From contig DBQY01000007.1 in the NCBI GenBank assembly GCA_002305805.1, positions 38,377 through 102,376 of the forward strand: a stretch of 64,000 bases of DNA, in the 5' to 3' direction. Source of the DNA: Atopobium sp. UBA1382. Lineage in GTDB: Bacteria > Actinomycetota > Coriobacteriia > Coriobacteriales > Atopobiaceae. Under the pieces are notes generated by a model, which worked only from the letters and a program-made list of their open reading frames with translations, was not told where the DNA came from and ran no database searches. Shown piece by piece: positions 1 through 7,624 of this stretch (position 1 is the first letter of the stretch; every line of letters starts with the position of its first letter). Both the position numbers and the translations under genes were made by a program.

Positions 1-159
1 GACACCATGGGCCGCATGCACTCCAGCGCCCAGTTCGCCGGCTCCTCCTCGGTGCCCGCGCACGTCGACATGATGGGCCTCATCGGCATGGGCAACAACC
101 CCATGGTCGGTGCGACCGTCGCCTGCGCCGTCGCCGTCAACGCCGCTCTGAACGAGTAG
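1..159 (+). CDS. GGGtGRT family protein, C-terminal fragment (5' end outside window)
   Basis: Frame 1 is open from the window edge to TAG at 157-159 and encodes the last 52 residues, including MGRMHSSAQFAGSSSVPAHV and a stretch MMGLIGMGNNPMVGATV. From memory these match the conserved C-terminus of the GGGtGRT proteins, a family of roughly 330 residues in anaerobic Firmicutes and Coriobacteriia whose biochemical role I cannot state. The start lies upstream of the window. A strong hairpin plus T-run follows the stop, so this gene appears to end its transcript. Family call is firm; function unknown. Confidence 0.8.
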   Translation, partial: DTMGRMHSSAQFAGSSSVPAHVDMMGLIGMGNNPMVGATVACAVAVNAALNE

Positions 160-183
160 CGTTTCTCGCCAGCGTCTTGGCTG

Positions 184-216
184 CGGGCCGTCACCTTTGG
201 GTGGCGGCCCGTTTTC
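184..216 (+). terminator. Rho-independent terminator after the GGGtGRT gene
   Basis: CGGGCCGTCACC at 184-195 pairs, with one G-T wobble, with 200-211 across a TTTG loop. GTTTTCTCT follows. It lies 25 bp after the stop codon. Confidence 0.8.
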
Positions 217-236
217 TCTGCGCCGCATACGGACAG

Positions 237-298
237 ACTGTCGCATTCTGCGTATCGCAGCGCGCTCTCGGCGCCCGCGGGCCGCAAAAAGCGACAGT
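237..298. repeat. 62-bp paired-site element, copy 1 (ACTGTCG...CGACAGT)
   Basis: ACTGTCGC at 237-244 is the exact reverse complement of GCGACAGT at 291-298. The right end sits in the 17-mer AAAAAGCGACAGTTTGC (286-302), which recurs identically at 58889-58905 in the second copy. The outer ends are 62 bp apart in both copies. The interior contains further GC-rich inverted sequence. It lies between the terminator of the upstream gene and the promoter region of the DUF1893 gene. Confidence 0.6.
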
Positions 299-434
299 TT
301 GCCGAGAAGGACGCCTCACTGAGGAGCACTCGCGCATTGCGGCGATTTCGGCGAGCGGTCGGCAAGCCACTCAGCGGTTGTGGTAGAGTGCCCGCGGACT
401 TGAATTCACCCACTCGTACGGGAGGATTGAAGAC

Positions 435-878
435 ATGGACCTCACCGACCTTGATCTCGCTCGCGCCCTGCTCATCGCCGACAAGGACGCCACGCTCGTG
501 GCAGTTCGCGACGATGAGATCATCACCTGCACCGAGCACGGCATCAAGCCGCTCCTGGCGTGGGTGCGCGATGGTCGCGACCTCACGGGCTTCTCGGTGG
601 CGGACAAGGTCGTGGGCAAGGCGCCCGCCCTGCTCTACGCCGTGCTCGGCCCTGATGCCGTCTTCTCCCCCGTCATGTCCTGGACCGGCCGCGCCGTTCT
701 TCTCGCCGCGGGCACAGCCACGAGCTACGATGCGCTCGTGCCGCACATCCAGAACCACGCTAGGGATGGGCAGTGCCCGATGGACGCCTCAGTCGAGGGC
801 ATCTGGGAGCCCTACGAGGCCGCTCACGTGCTCGCCGAGCGCGCCCGCAGGCTCTTCTCCTCGCCCCAGCTCGCCTAG
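435..878 (+). CDS. DUF1893 domain protein
   Basis: A 147-residue protein starting at ATG 435 behind GGGAGGATTGAAGAC. The N-terminal two thirds (DKDATLVAVRDDEIITC, then GIKPLLAWV and GKAPALLYAVLGPDAVF) match the DUF1893 family (TM1506-like), a small alpha/beta fold seen in anaerobes and structurally likened to deaminases. No catalytic Cys/His zinc motif is evident, so no enzymatic role is claimed. It appears monocistronic, with a gap of about 115 bp before the next gene. Confidence 0.75.
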   Translation: MDLTDLDLARALLIADKDATLVAVRDDEIITCTEHGIKPLLAWVRDGRDLTGFSVADKVVGKAPALLYAVLGPDAVFSPVMSWTGRAVLLAAGTATSYDALVPHIQNHARDGQCPMDASVEGIWEPYEAAHVLAERARRLFSSPQLA

Positions 879-993
879 ACCCTGCCGACAAAAACGCCTA
901 TGCTGCACCCGACGCTTCCCATCTGAGACGGTTCTGTCGCGCGGTAGTGCGTCGCGCGTCGACCCGTCCCTTTTGTCAACGTCAGGAGCTTAC

Positions 994-2277
994 ATGTCTT
1001 TTCTCGCAAGCCTGCGAGCCCTCTCGCCCATGGCGCGGCGGCTCGTTGCCATGCGCTTCTTTGTCTACCTGGGCGTCCAGTGCTGCTACTTCATTGGCGT
1101 GGTGGGTACGCTCACCTATGCCATGGGCGGAGGCGTGGGGGAGAACGTGCTGGGCATCGGCATCCTCAACCTCTGCATGATTGCCGGCTCGTTTGTGGGT
1201 GGCCCCCTGCTCGACCGCATCGGCCCCAGGCGCTATTTCGTGTTCGTCGTTGCGGGTCTCGTGATCTCGGCACTTGCGTTCCAGGTGCTTGCCGCCACGT
1301 TCTGGGGCGTCATGGCCGGGGCGGCGCTGTTTGGAGTGGCCTGGGGCTTTGGCGACATGATCGCCAAGGCGTTCCCCTCCTATCTCACGAACGTCCCCGC
1401 CGAGCTCAAGAACATCAACTCCGTCATCTTCACGGTTTCCAACGTCGCCGTTGTCGCGGGGCCGGTGGCGGGCGGGGCGCTCGCTGCCGCGGTGTCAACG
1501 CGAGCGGTCTTTCTGCTGCTGGCGGGCTGTGCGCTGATCTCGCTCGTGCCGGCACTGGGCTTTCGCGCGCTCCGCGAGCCGCGGCGCAGCGAGCCGCGCG
1601 GCAAGGGGGCTGACGGCTCGGTCCTCTCGTCGGGCTTTGCCGCCGTCTCCTCGACGCCCGCGCTCGCGCTGCTGTTCTGGAGCTGCTTCGTCTCGTTCTT
1701 CGGCTACGGGGCCTTCGACCCGCTCGAATCCCTCTACTACCGAGACGTCTTGCACGTGGGCGTGAGCTGGATGGGCTGGCTCTCGGCGGCGGCGGGGCTG
1801 GGCGGCATCGTAGGGTCGCTGCTGGTGCTGCGCATTCCGACGCGTCACGTCACCATACGGACGCTGCTCGCCGTGCTTGCCTCCGAGGGCCTGTTCTGCC
1901 TCGTCTACGTTGGCACGGCCGAGCCGGCGGTGGCCTGTCTGGGGCAGGCCCTTCTGGGCGTGGCCTTTGGCGCCCTCATGCCGCTGCTCACCACGCTCAC
2001 TCAGATGCACTCCCCGCTCGAGGTGCTGGGCAGCGTGAACGCGGTCATGAGCTTCGGCAACAACATGGCCGGCGCGGTGCCCCTGGTGTGCGCCCCGGCC
2101 CTCGCGAGGGTATTCGGCGTCCAGGGTACCCTGCTTGCCGCCAGCTCGCTCGTGTTTGCCATGCCGCTCGTGGTGAGCGTGGTGCGCAGGCGCCGGATCG
2201 CCGACCTCGTGAGCGAGGAGCGTGCCCTTGCCGAGAGGGGCGCGGCGACCGGGGAGGGCGAGGCGAGGCGCGCATAG
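994..2277 (+). CDS. MFS transporter
   Basis: A 427-residue membrane protein with about 12 hydrophobic segments. The frame is open further upstream, but ATG 994 (MSFLASLRALSP) is preceded by CAGGAGCT and begins just before the first membrane span, so I chose it. The loop GGPLLDRIGPRRYFVFVV between spans 2 and 3 is the major facilitator A-like motif, and a central basic loop (FRALREPRRSEPRGKG) separates the two halves. The C-terminus is cytoplasmic and charged. Substrate cannot be predicted. It is convergent with pspA and ends at a GC-rich hairpin. Confidence 0.8.
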   Translation: MSFLASLRALSPMARRLVAMRFFVYLGVQCCYFIGVVGTLTYAMGGGVGENVLGIGILNLCMIAGSFVGGPLLDRIGPRRYFVFVVAGLVISALAFQVLAATFWGVMAGAALFGVAWGFGDMIAKAFPSYLTNVPAELKNINSVIFTVSNVAVVAGPVAGGALAAAVSTRAVFLLLAGCALISLVPALGFRALREPRRSEPRGKGADGSVLSSGFAAVSSTPALALLFWSCFVSFFGYGAFDPLESLYYRDVLHVGVSWMGWLSAAAGLGGIVGSLLVLRIPTRHVTIRTLLAVLASEGLFCLVYVGTAEPAVACLGQALLGVAFGALMPLLTTLTQMHSPLEVLGSVNAVMSFGNNMAGAVPLVCAPALARVFGVQGTLLAASSLVFAMPLVVSVVRRRRIADLVSEERALAERGAATGEGEARRA

Positions 2278-2280
2278 CGC

Positions 2281-2312
2281 GGGGCGGCGCCCGCCGTTCC
2301 GAACGCCGCCCC
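2281..2312. terminator. Hairpin between convergent genes
   Basis: GGGGCGGC at 2281-2288 pairs with GCCGCCCC at 2305-2312. A second small stem AGAGC/GCTCT lies at 2318-2332. There is no clear T-run, so termination is inferred from position between convergent stops. Confidence 0.5.
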
Positions 2313-2335
2313 GTTGGAGAGCAGTCGGCTCTGCC

Positions 2336-3016
2336 CTAAAGCCCCATGTCCGCCTTGAGCTTGGCGAGCGCGTCATCCACCGCAGCGTCATCCGCGGCGT
2401 CGGCATACTTTGCCTCGAGGGCCGCGGCCTCGTCGACGGGCGCCTGGTTCAGCTCGGCCATCGCGTTGGCGGCGTCCAGGTCGCGGTCCACCTTGGCCTC
2501 CATGCGGTTGAACGCCTCGATGGCGCTCTCGGCCTTGTCGGAGCCGGAGGTATAGCCGCCCACCATCTCCTGCGTACGGGCGACGGCAGCCTTGGCCTTG
2601 ATCGTCTCGCGACGCGCCTTGAGATCCTCGATGTCGCCCACGAGCTTGTCGTGCATCTGGCGCATCTTCTCGGCGTTGGCGCGCGCCGCCTCAGCCGCCT
2701 TGGCAAGCTCGGCTCCCGTGGCGTCGAGCTTCTGCTTTTTGACCAGGAAGACACGGGCGTCGTCCTCGTTCCCGGCGGCGAGCGCCTTGCGGGCGAGACC
2801 CTCCATCCGCGCGGCCTCCTCGGCGTTGCGCTCCACGGCGCGACGGGTGCGCGTCTCCTCGGCCATGACGCCGGCGGTCTCCTTCTTGACCTCGGCAAGC
2901 GACTCGGTGAGGTCCACGAGGTACTGGTCGACCATCTTGGCCGGGTCCTCGGCCTTGTCGAGCAGCTCGTTGATGTTGGCCTTAACGATGGTGGTGAAGC
3001 GGTCCAGAATACCCAT
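2336..3016 (-). CDS. pspA: PspA/IM30 family membrane-stress protein
   Basis: A 226-residue, almost entirely alpha-helical, charged protein beginning MGILDRFTTIVKANINELLD. This is the typical PspA/Vipp1 opening: an amphipathic helix followed by LDKAEDPAKMVDQYL. Long coiled-coil helices follow (residues about 25-190). Family members assemble on the inner face of the plasma membrane and protect it under envelope stress. The gene lies 34 bp downstream of, and in the same direction as, the glycine-rich TPM-like membrane protein, suggesting one transcript. Length is normal for the family. Confidence 0.88.
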   Translation of the reverse strand: MGILDRFTTIVKANINELLDKAEDPAKMVDQYLVDLTESLAEVKKETAGVMAEETRTRRAVERNAEEAARMEGLARKALAAGNEDDARVFLVKKQKLDATGAELAKAAEAARANAEKMRQMHDKLVGDIEDLKARRETIKAKAAVARTQEMVGGYTSGSDKAESAIEAFNRMEAKVDRDLDAANAMAELNQAPVDEAAALEAKYADAADDAAVDDALAKLKADMGL

Positions 3017-3050
3017 GTCTTTTCCCTTCTCTAGACGTCAGCCGACGCCG

Positions 3051-4139
3051 CTAGTCCTTGTCCCCGCCGACGGGCCCATCTTCCTCGTCCTCGTACTTGT
3101 CCGCAAGGTCCTCAACCTCCTTGTCCCCGAACTGCTCGAGCGGGGTGTTGAGAATCTCCTCCATCCTCTCCTTCTCCTCGGCCTTCGCGGCTTTGCGGCG
3201 GGTCACGACGGCACGGACCACACCGCCGACCACCAGCACGGCAACGGCGACGCCACCCACGACGAGCCAGGTTCGTCCGGCAGCCTCGCCCTCCGCGGCC
3301 GACATGATGCGCTCCGCCGTGCGCTCGAAGGCATCCGAGAAGACCCCCTCGTCAGTGGCGGCGTTGTTGTAGGCATAGTCGAGCTCGTCGGCGAGGACGT
3401 CCAGCGCCTCGGAGTCCATCACGGCAGAGGCGGCGGTACCCACCGTGTAGCCGCAGGTGAAGCTTCCGCTGCCGTCGTCGCAGAACACCAGCAGGAAGTG
3501 GCCCTCGTCTTGGAAGAGCTCCCCGTAGAGCCGCTCGGCGCGTGCCGTGAGCTCGTCGACCGAGGTCGAGGTGCCGTTGGGCAGGATATAGACGTAGGGC
3601 TGGACGCCCGTCTTGTCATAGAAGCGCTCGAGACCGACCGTCAGACGACTCGCACTGTGGACCCAGTCGCCGTCGGCGTCCGTGTACCAGTCGGTCTTGG
3701 TGACGGCGTCCGCGGGAAGCTTCTCGCGTACCGTGGGGGAGGCCTGGGTCTGGATGGAGCCGTAGCCGCCGTAGCTTGAGCCACCGTAGCCGTTCCCGCA
3801 GAACGAGAAGCTGGAGATCAGGCTGACGAGAAGGACGGCCAGCACCAGGCCCAGGACCCAGCCCCCGCACCCGCCGCATCCCGCGCCGCCAACGCCTGCG
3901 CCGGGCGTCACGACGACGGGCCGGCGCCAGCCGCCGAAGAAGGGCACGTAGACACGGCGCGGCCCGCCAGCCGGTCGTGGCCCGCCAAAGCCGAAGCCCC
4001 CGCCGCCGGAGCGACCGCCGGAGCGCCCTCCGCCGAAGCCGCCGCCCGAGAATCCGCCGGAGCGACGCCCGCCGCCCGAGAATCCGCCGCTGCGGCCCCC
4101 GCCGGAGAATCCGCCGCCTCCACCACCGGACCTACCCAT
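3051..4139 (-). CDS. Glycine-rich membrane protein with TPM-like extracytoplasmic domain
   Basis: A 362-residue protein. Residues 1-55 are almost only Gly, Ser, Arg and Phe (GGGGGFSGGGRSGGF repeats), and the first membrane span is around residues 93-115. An extracytoplasmic domain of about 165 residues follows (SRLTVGLERFYDKTGVQPYVYIL, LVFCDDGSGSF), resembling TPM/YgcG-type domains. A second span (TWLVVGGVAVAVLVVGGVV) and an acidic cytoplasmic tail end the protein. It probably precedes pspA in one operon, so a role in envelope maintenance is inferred. The glycine-rich head on the N-terminal side of a membrane protein is notable; similar heads occur in YgcG-like proteins. Confidence 0.65.
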   Translation of the reverse strand: MGRSGGGGGGFSGGGRSGGFSGGGRRSGGFSGGGFGGGRSGGRSGGGGFGFGGPRPAGGPRRVYVPFFGGWRRPVVVTPGAGVGGAGCGGCGGWVLGLVLAVLLVSLISSFSFCGNGYGGSSYGGYGSIQTQASPTVREKLPADAVTKTDWYTDADGDWVHSASRLTVGLERFYDKTGVQPYVYILPNGTSTSVDELTARAERLYGELFQDEGHFLLVFCDDGSGSFTCGYTVGTAASAVMDSEALDVLADELDYAYNNAATDEGVFSDAFERTAERIMSAAEGEAAGRTWLVVGGVAVAVLVVGGVVRAVVTRRKAAKAEEKERMEEILNTPLEQFGDKEVEDLADKYEDEEDGPVGGDKD

Positions 4140-4333
4140 GCGCGCCCCTCTCCTGAGAAACCCCGTCTATGAGTATGCCCGATGCGCCGGACAGGAATTC
4201 CCCGCGCGGGCGCATGACCCGCGAGCGGTCGTCCTCCTCGGTCCCGACCAAGTCCGCCGGAGGCCCCGCCGCGCGATTCTCGTCCGCACTTTGGGCTATG
4301 ATGCAGGGGGAAACGAAAACGGGAGGAGCACCC

Positions 4334-5218
4334 ATGTCCGACTACGTTCTCAGCTGCTGCTCGACCGCCGACGTCACGCGCGAATGGCTCGAGTCCCGCG
4401 ACATCAACTATCTGTATTTCAATTACTACTTGAACGGCGAGACCTGCAAGGACGATTTTGGCGTCACCAACTCCCCCGCCGACCTCTACGCCAAGATGCT
4501 CGCCGGCGCGGACGCAAAGACCTCGCAGGTGAGCGCCGGCGACTATGCGGCGCACTTCGAGAAGTTCCTCTCCGCCGGCAAAGACGTGCTGCACGTGACG
4601 CTCTCCTCGGGAATCTCCAGCACCTACAACTCCGCCTGCATCGCGCGCGACCAGCTCGCCGAGAAGTACCCCGACCGCAAGGTCATCATCGTGGACTCGC
4701 TCGCAGCCTCCTCCGGCTACGGCCTGCTCATGGACAAGCTCGCCGAGCTGCGCGACTCCGGCATGGGCATCGACGAGCTCGGCGCGTGGGCCGAGGAGCA
4801 CAAGCGCGAGGTCCAGCACTGGTTCTTCTCGTCCGATCTCACGTTCTTCATCCGCGGGGGCCGCATCTCCAAGACCGCCGGTCTCGTGGGAGGCATGCTC
4901 AAGATCTGCCCGGTCATGGACGTGGCGCCCGACGGCTCGCTTGCCGTCAGGGAGAAAATCCGCACCAAGGCCAAGGCAGTGAACCGCGTCGTGGAGAAGA
5001 TGGAGGAACTCGCCGAGGGAGGCCTCGACTACTCCGGTAAGTGCTTCATCTCCCAGTCCGAGTGCATCGATGACGCCCAGGAGGTCGCACGCCGTATCGA
5101 GGCGAAGTTCCCCAAGCTGAACGGCAAGGTGGAGATCTTCCCCATTGGCGCCACGATCGGCGTTCACACCGGTCCGGGAACCGTCGCCCTCTTCTTCTGG
5201 GGCGAGAAGCGCGCGTAA
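4334..5218 (+). CDS. DegV family fatty-acid-binding protein (FakB-like)
   Basis: A 294-residue protein starting at ATG 4334 behind GGGAGGAGCACCC. DegV features are the N-terminal CSTADVTREWL, the ligand-binding LSSGISSTYNSA around residues 93-104, the VDSLAASSGYGLL segment, and the C-terminal PIGATIGVHTGPGTVALFFWG. DegV/FakB proteins bind a fatty acid and present it to the FakA kinase for acyl-phosphate formation. No fakA lies nearby. The -10-like TATGAT at 4298-4303 is a candidate promoter element. The gene is convergent with murI across repeat element A. Confidence 0.88.
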   Translation: MSDYVLSCCSTADVTREWLESRDINYLYFNYYLNGETCKDDFGVTNSPADLYAKMLAGADAKTSQVSAGDYAAHFEKFLSAGKDVLHVTLSSGISSTYNSACIARDQLAEKYPDRKVIIVDSLAASSGYGLLMDKLAELRDSGMGIDELGAWAEEHKREVQHWFFSSDLTFFIRGGRISKTAGLVGGMLKICPVMDVAPDGSLAVREKIRTKAKAVNRVVEKMEELAEGGLDYSGKCFISQSECIDDAQEVARRIEAKFPKLNGKVEIFPIGATIGVHTGPGTVALFFWGEKRA

Positions 5219-5234
5219 GCCCCATCCTCTCCGA

Positions 5235-5347
5235 GGTTTGGGTTCATCATGTTGGCACCTCCCAAATACAGCCTGGGAGGTGCCATTTTTCTACCTGCAC
5301 GTTTGCAAACGGTGAGACCTCACCGCGCGAAGACGCGAACCCAAACC
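5235..5347. repeat. 112-bp-class element A (GGTTTGGGTTC ... GAACCCAAACC)
   Basis: The left end GGTTTGGGTTC (5235-5245) is inverted at 5337-5347. The perfect arms extend outward to 15 bp (5231-5245 and 5337-5351). The interior holds its own hairpin (5254-5284), the palindrome CGTTTGCAAACG (5300-5311) and GGTGAG/CTCACC. End-to-end length is 113 bp, against 112 and 111 bp for elements B and C, whose interiors are unrelated in sequence. It sits between convergent degV and murI. Confidence 0.65.
5254..5290 (+). terminator. Terminator hairpin downstream of degV
   Basis: GGCACCTCCC (5254-5263) pairs perfectly with GGGAGGTGCC (5275-5284). ATTTTT follows at 5285-5290. It is nested inside element A. 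Confidence 0.85.
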
Positions 5348-5356
5348 TCGGAGACG

Positions 5357-6136
5357 CTACGCCTGAAGCGAGAAGAACCTCTCGTAGAGCGCCAGCTCCT
5401 CGGGTGTGTCCAGGCTCGAGGCGAACTCGACGCGTCCGGGACGCTCTCGACCGGCGAGCAGGTCGGCATCCGTGAGGCGTGCCCTGAGCTGCCGCGCAGT
5501 GCCCGCCCCGCCGTCGAAGAAGCGCACGCCCTCGCCGAGGACCTCGGCGATCCGGCGGCGCACGAAGGGATAGTGCGTGCACCCGAGCACCACACCGTCA
5601 ACCTTGCCCGCATACGCACCCACGTAGCCCTCAATCATCTCCGCAAGGTCGGGGGCGTCGAGGTCGCCCCACTCGATGCGTGCCGCGAGACCGGGGCAGG
5701 GAACCGCCACGACGTCGCACTCCCCTCCCCAGGTGCGCACGAGCTCACGGTACTTCTCCAGCCGCAGCGTCACCTCGGTCGCCATCACGAGAACGCGCCC
5801 GTTGGGAAGCGCCCGGGCGGCCGGCTTGAGCGCCGGCTCGATTCCCACAATCGGCACGTCGGGATGGGCAGAGCGCAGCGTGGCCGCCGCCACGGAGGTC
5901 GCCGTGTTGCAGGCGATCACGATGGCCTTGGCGCCCTCGGAGATGAGGCGCTCGGCGATGCCGCAGGAGAGGTCGAGCACCTGGGCCTCGGTCTTCTCGC
6001 CATACGGCGCGTGCGCCGAGTCACCAAAGAAGTGGAAGTCCTCATGCGGAAGCTCGGCGACGAGCGAGCGCAGCACGCTGATGCCGCCGACACCGGAGTC
6101 AAAGACCCCGACGAAGCCGTTCCGCCGCTCCCCCAT
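5357..6136 (-). CDS. murI: Glutamate racemase
   Basis: A 259-residue racemase converting L- to D-glutamate for peptidoglycan. ATG 6136 is chosen because GAGGGGAGG sits directly before it; the frame is open nine codons further. Motifs are FDSGVGG (residues 12-18), GDSAHAPYG, the catalytic cysteine in IACNTATS (C76) and the second catalytic cysteine in GCTHYPF (C186). Length is normal. It is convergent with degV. The divergent gene at 6273 leaves an intergenic region of about 135 bp that must hold both promoters. Confidence 0.93.
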   Translation of the reverse strand: MGERRNGFVGVFDSGVGGISVLRSLVAELPHEDFHFFGDSAHAPYGEKTEAQVLDLSCGIAERLISEGAKAIVIACNTATSVAAATLRSAHPDVPIVGIEPALKPAARALPNGRVLVMATEVTLRLEKYRELVRTWGGECDVVAVPCPGLAARIEWGDLDAPDLAEMIEGYVGAYAGKVDGVVLGCTHYPFVRRRIAEVLGEGVRFFDGGAGTARQLRARLTDADLLAGRERPGRVEFASSLDTPEELALYERFFSLQA

Positions 6137-6272
6137 GTTCCTCCCCTCAGGCTCGAGCCACATGAAGCATAGCGCATCCCCACTTCTGGCCTCAGCATCA
6201 AATAGTTACTTGTGAGCAACCCGCTGCCAAGACGGGGGGCTACAATCGAGTAAGACGATCAGAGGAGGCAGC

Positions 6273-7124
6273 ATGAACGGTCCCACGGGCAGCGCGCGAC
6301 TCGACGCCAGCATCAAGGTCGGATACACGCGGCCGCGCTTTCGCTATGTCATCTGGGCGCTCACCGCGCTCTCGATTGTCTGTCTGGTCTACTTTGGCAC
6401 CAAGAATGCCGGCTCCTATGCCGGATACGACGCGGGAAGCCTCTATCAGCCTCAGAGCTACGTCGACACGTGGTACACGGAGACGTTCGGTGACGCCAGC
6501 GGGATGACCGACGACGAGCTCAACGAGTATCTTGGCGGCATGCGTAACAAGAACCTGCCCGGCGTAATCTTTGGAGTCGTTGGCCTTGTCGCCAGTCTTG
6601 GCATCGCCTATCTCGCGGGAGAGGGATGGGTGCGCAACGTCGGCCTGGCGGCCGCCACGCTCGAGCACACCCAACCGGCACGAGAGTTCTTCTCCGCCGC
6701 CTATGCCAACGATTCCGCCTACCAGGCAGCGGACCGCCTTGACAAGGGTAGCTCGCTGGGCCTTGGCCAGTACGCCGTGCTCGCCATGTGCCTGCCGGAC
6801 GCAGACAACGGGCTCCCCGGCTCGACGATCGACGCCGACGGGGTCGCCGAGACGCGCCGCGACCTCGACAACATCTACGGGAAGACGTACCTCGCCCTCG
6901 AGGGGCTGAAGCTCAGCGCAGAGGGTCATGTTGAGCCGCTGCTCGGCGCGGTGAGCGTGACGCTTCCCAGCCTGGGCGCTCGCGCCACCTCCCCCGCGAC
7001 CTCCGCGGCCCCGACCCAGACGAGCGCCCACTGGTTCTGCCCCAAGTGCGGGACGCAGATTCCGGACACCGCGAACTTCTGCCCCAAGTGCGGGACCGCG
7101 CGCGAGCGCAGGCAGACCAACTAG
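6273..7124 (+). CDS. Membrane protein with C-terminal double-CXXC zinc ribbon
   Basis: A 283-residue protein with a strong RBS (AGAGGAGGCAGC) before ATG 6273. Two membrane spans (about residues 26-43 and 96-114) bracket an extracytoplasmic loop rich in Tyr and Asp. A cytoplasmic region of about 130 residues follows. The C-terminus carries a rubredoxin-type zinc ribbon, CPKCGTQ...FCPKCGT, at about residues 253-275. Zinc-ribbon tails of this kind are common on small membrane proteins of Coriobacteriia and Firmicutes, but I do not recognise a named family. A TACAAT at 6241-6246 is a plausible -10. Confidence 0.6.
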   Translation: MNGPTGSARLDASIKVGYTRPRFRYVIWALTALSIVCLVYFGTKNAGSYAGYDAGSLYQPQSYVDTWYTETFGDASGMTDDELNEYLGGMRNKNLPGVIFGVVGLVASLGIAYLAGEGWVRNVGLAAATLEHTQPAREFFSAAYANDSAYQAADRLDKGSSLGLGQYAVLAMCLPDADNGLPGSTIDADGVAETRRDLDNIYGKTYLALEGLKLSAEGHVEPLLGAVSVTLPSLGARATSPATSAAPTQTSAHWFCPKCGTQIPDTANFCPKCGTARERRQTN

Positions 7125-7273
7125 AGGCCGTATCCCCACCAGAGACAGCCCAAGGCGCCGCTGGCGGCCTGTATGTTTTCACTCACAGTACTTCTTTCTC
7201 AATAGTATATCAACACACATAGTAATAATGGGTACGATACTCCTCAAGGAAAGCGCAGAGGAGGGGGTGACCC

Positions 7274-7624
7274 ATGGCTACGAGAGATGCCGAGAGCGAC
7301 CTGATCAGGGGCAACATCGACGCAATCGTGCTGCGCACGCTCGCGGGCGGCGATTCCTACGGCTACGAGATCCTCAAGGACGTCGCGAGCACGAGCCGGG
7401 GTGACTACGAAATGAAGGAGCCCTCGCTCTACACGAGCCTCAAGCGCCTTGAGGGCCAGGGGTTCGTGGAGAGCTATTGGGGGAGTGAGTCCCAGGGAGC
7501 GCGACGAAAGTATTACCGCATTACCACAGGTGGTCGCGCGGAGCTTGCCGAGGCGACCGCACGTTGGGTTCGCGCCAGGACCATCATCGATCGACTTCTC
7601 GGACAGGGCGGAGGCAACAAATGA
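7274..7624 (+). CDS. PadR family transcriptional regulator
   Basis: A 116-residue protein starting at ATG 7274 after GAGGAGGGGGTGACCC. The winged-helix pattern LRTLAGGDSYGYEILKDV, then EPSLYTSLKRLEGQGFVES and RRKYYRITTGGRAELAE, is diagnostic of PadR. The stop overlaps the next ATG (ATGA at 7621-7624), so it is translationally coupled to a membrane protein with a permease-prefix-like N-terminus, the usual PadR partner. The upstream region at 7185-7250 is AT-rich and contains AGTAT/ATACT and ACATAGTAATAATGGG, where a self-regulatory operator could lie. I cannot define it exactly. Confidence 0.85.
   Translation: MATRDAESDLIRGNIDAIVLRTLAGGDSYGYEILKDVASTSRGDYEMKEPSLYTSLKRLEGQGFVESYWGSESQGARRKYYRITTGGRAELAEATARWVRARTIIDRLLGQGGGNK

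Noticed and set aside
887..977. GACAAAA (887-893) and TTTTGTC (971-977) as another paired-site element before the MFS gene
   Set aside because: Only 7-bp arms, no second copy of the pair found, and the flanking sequences do not match any family.
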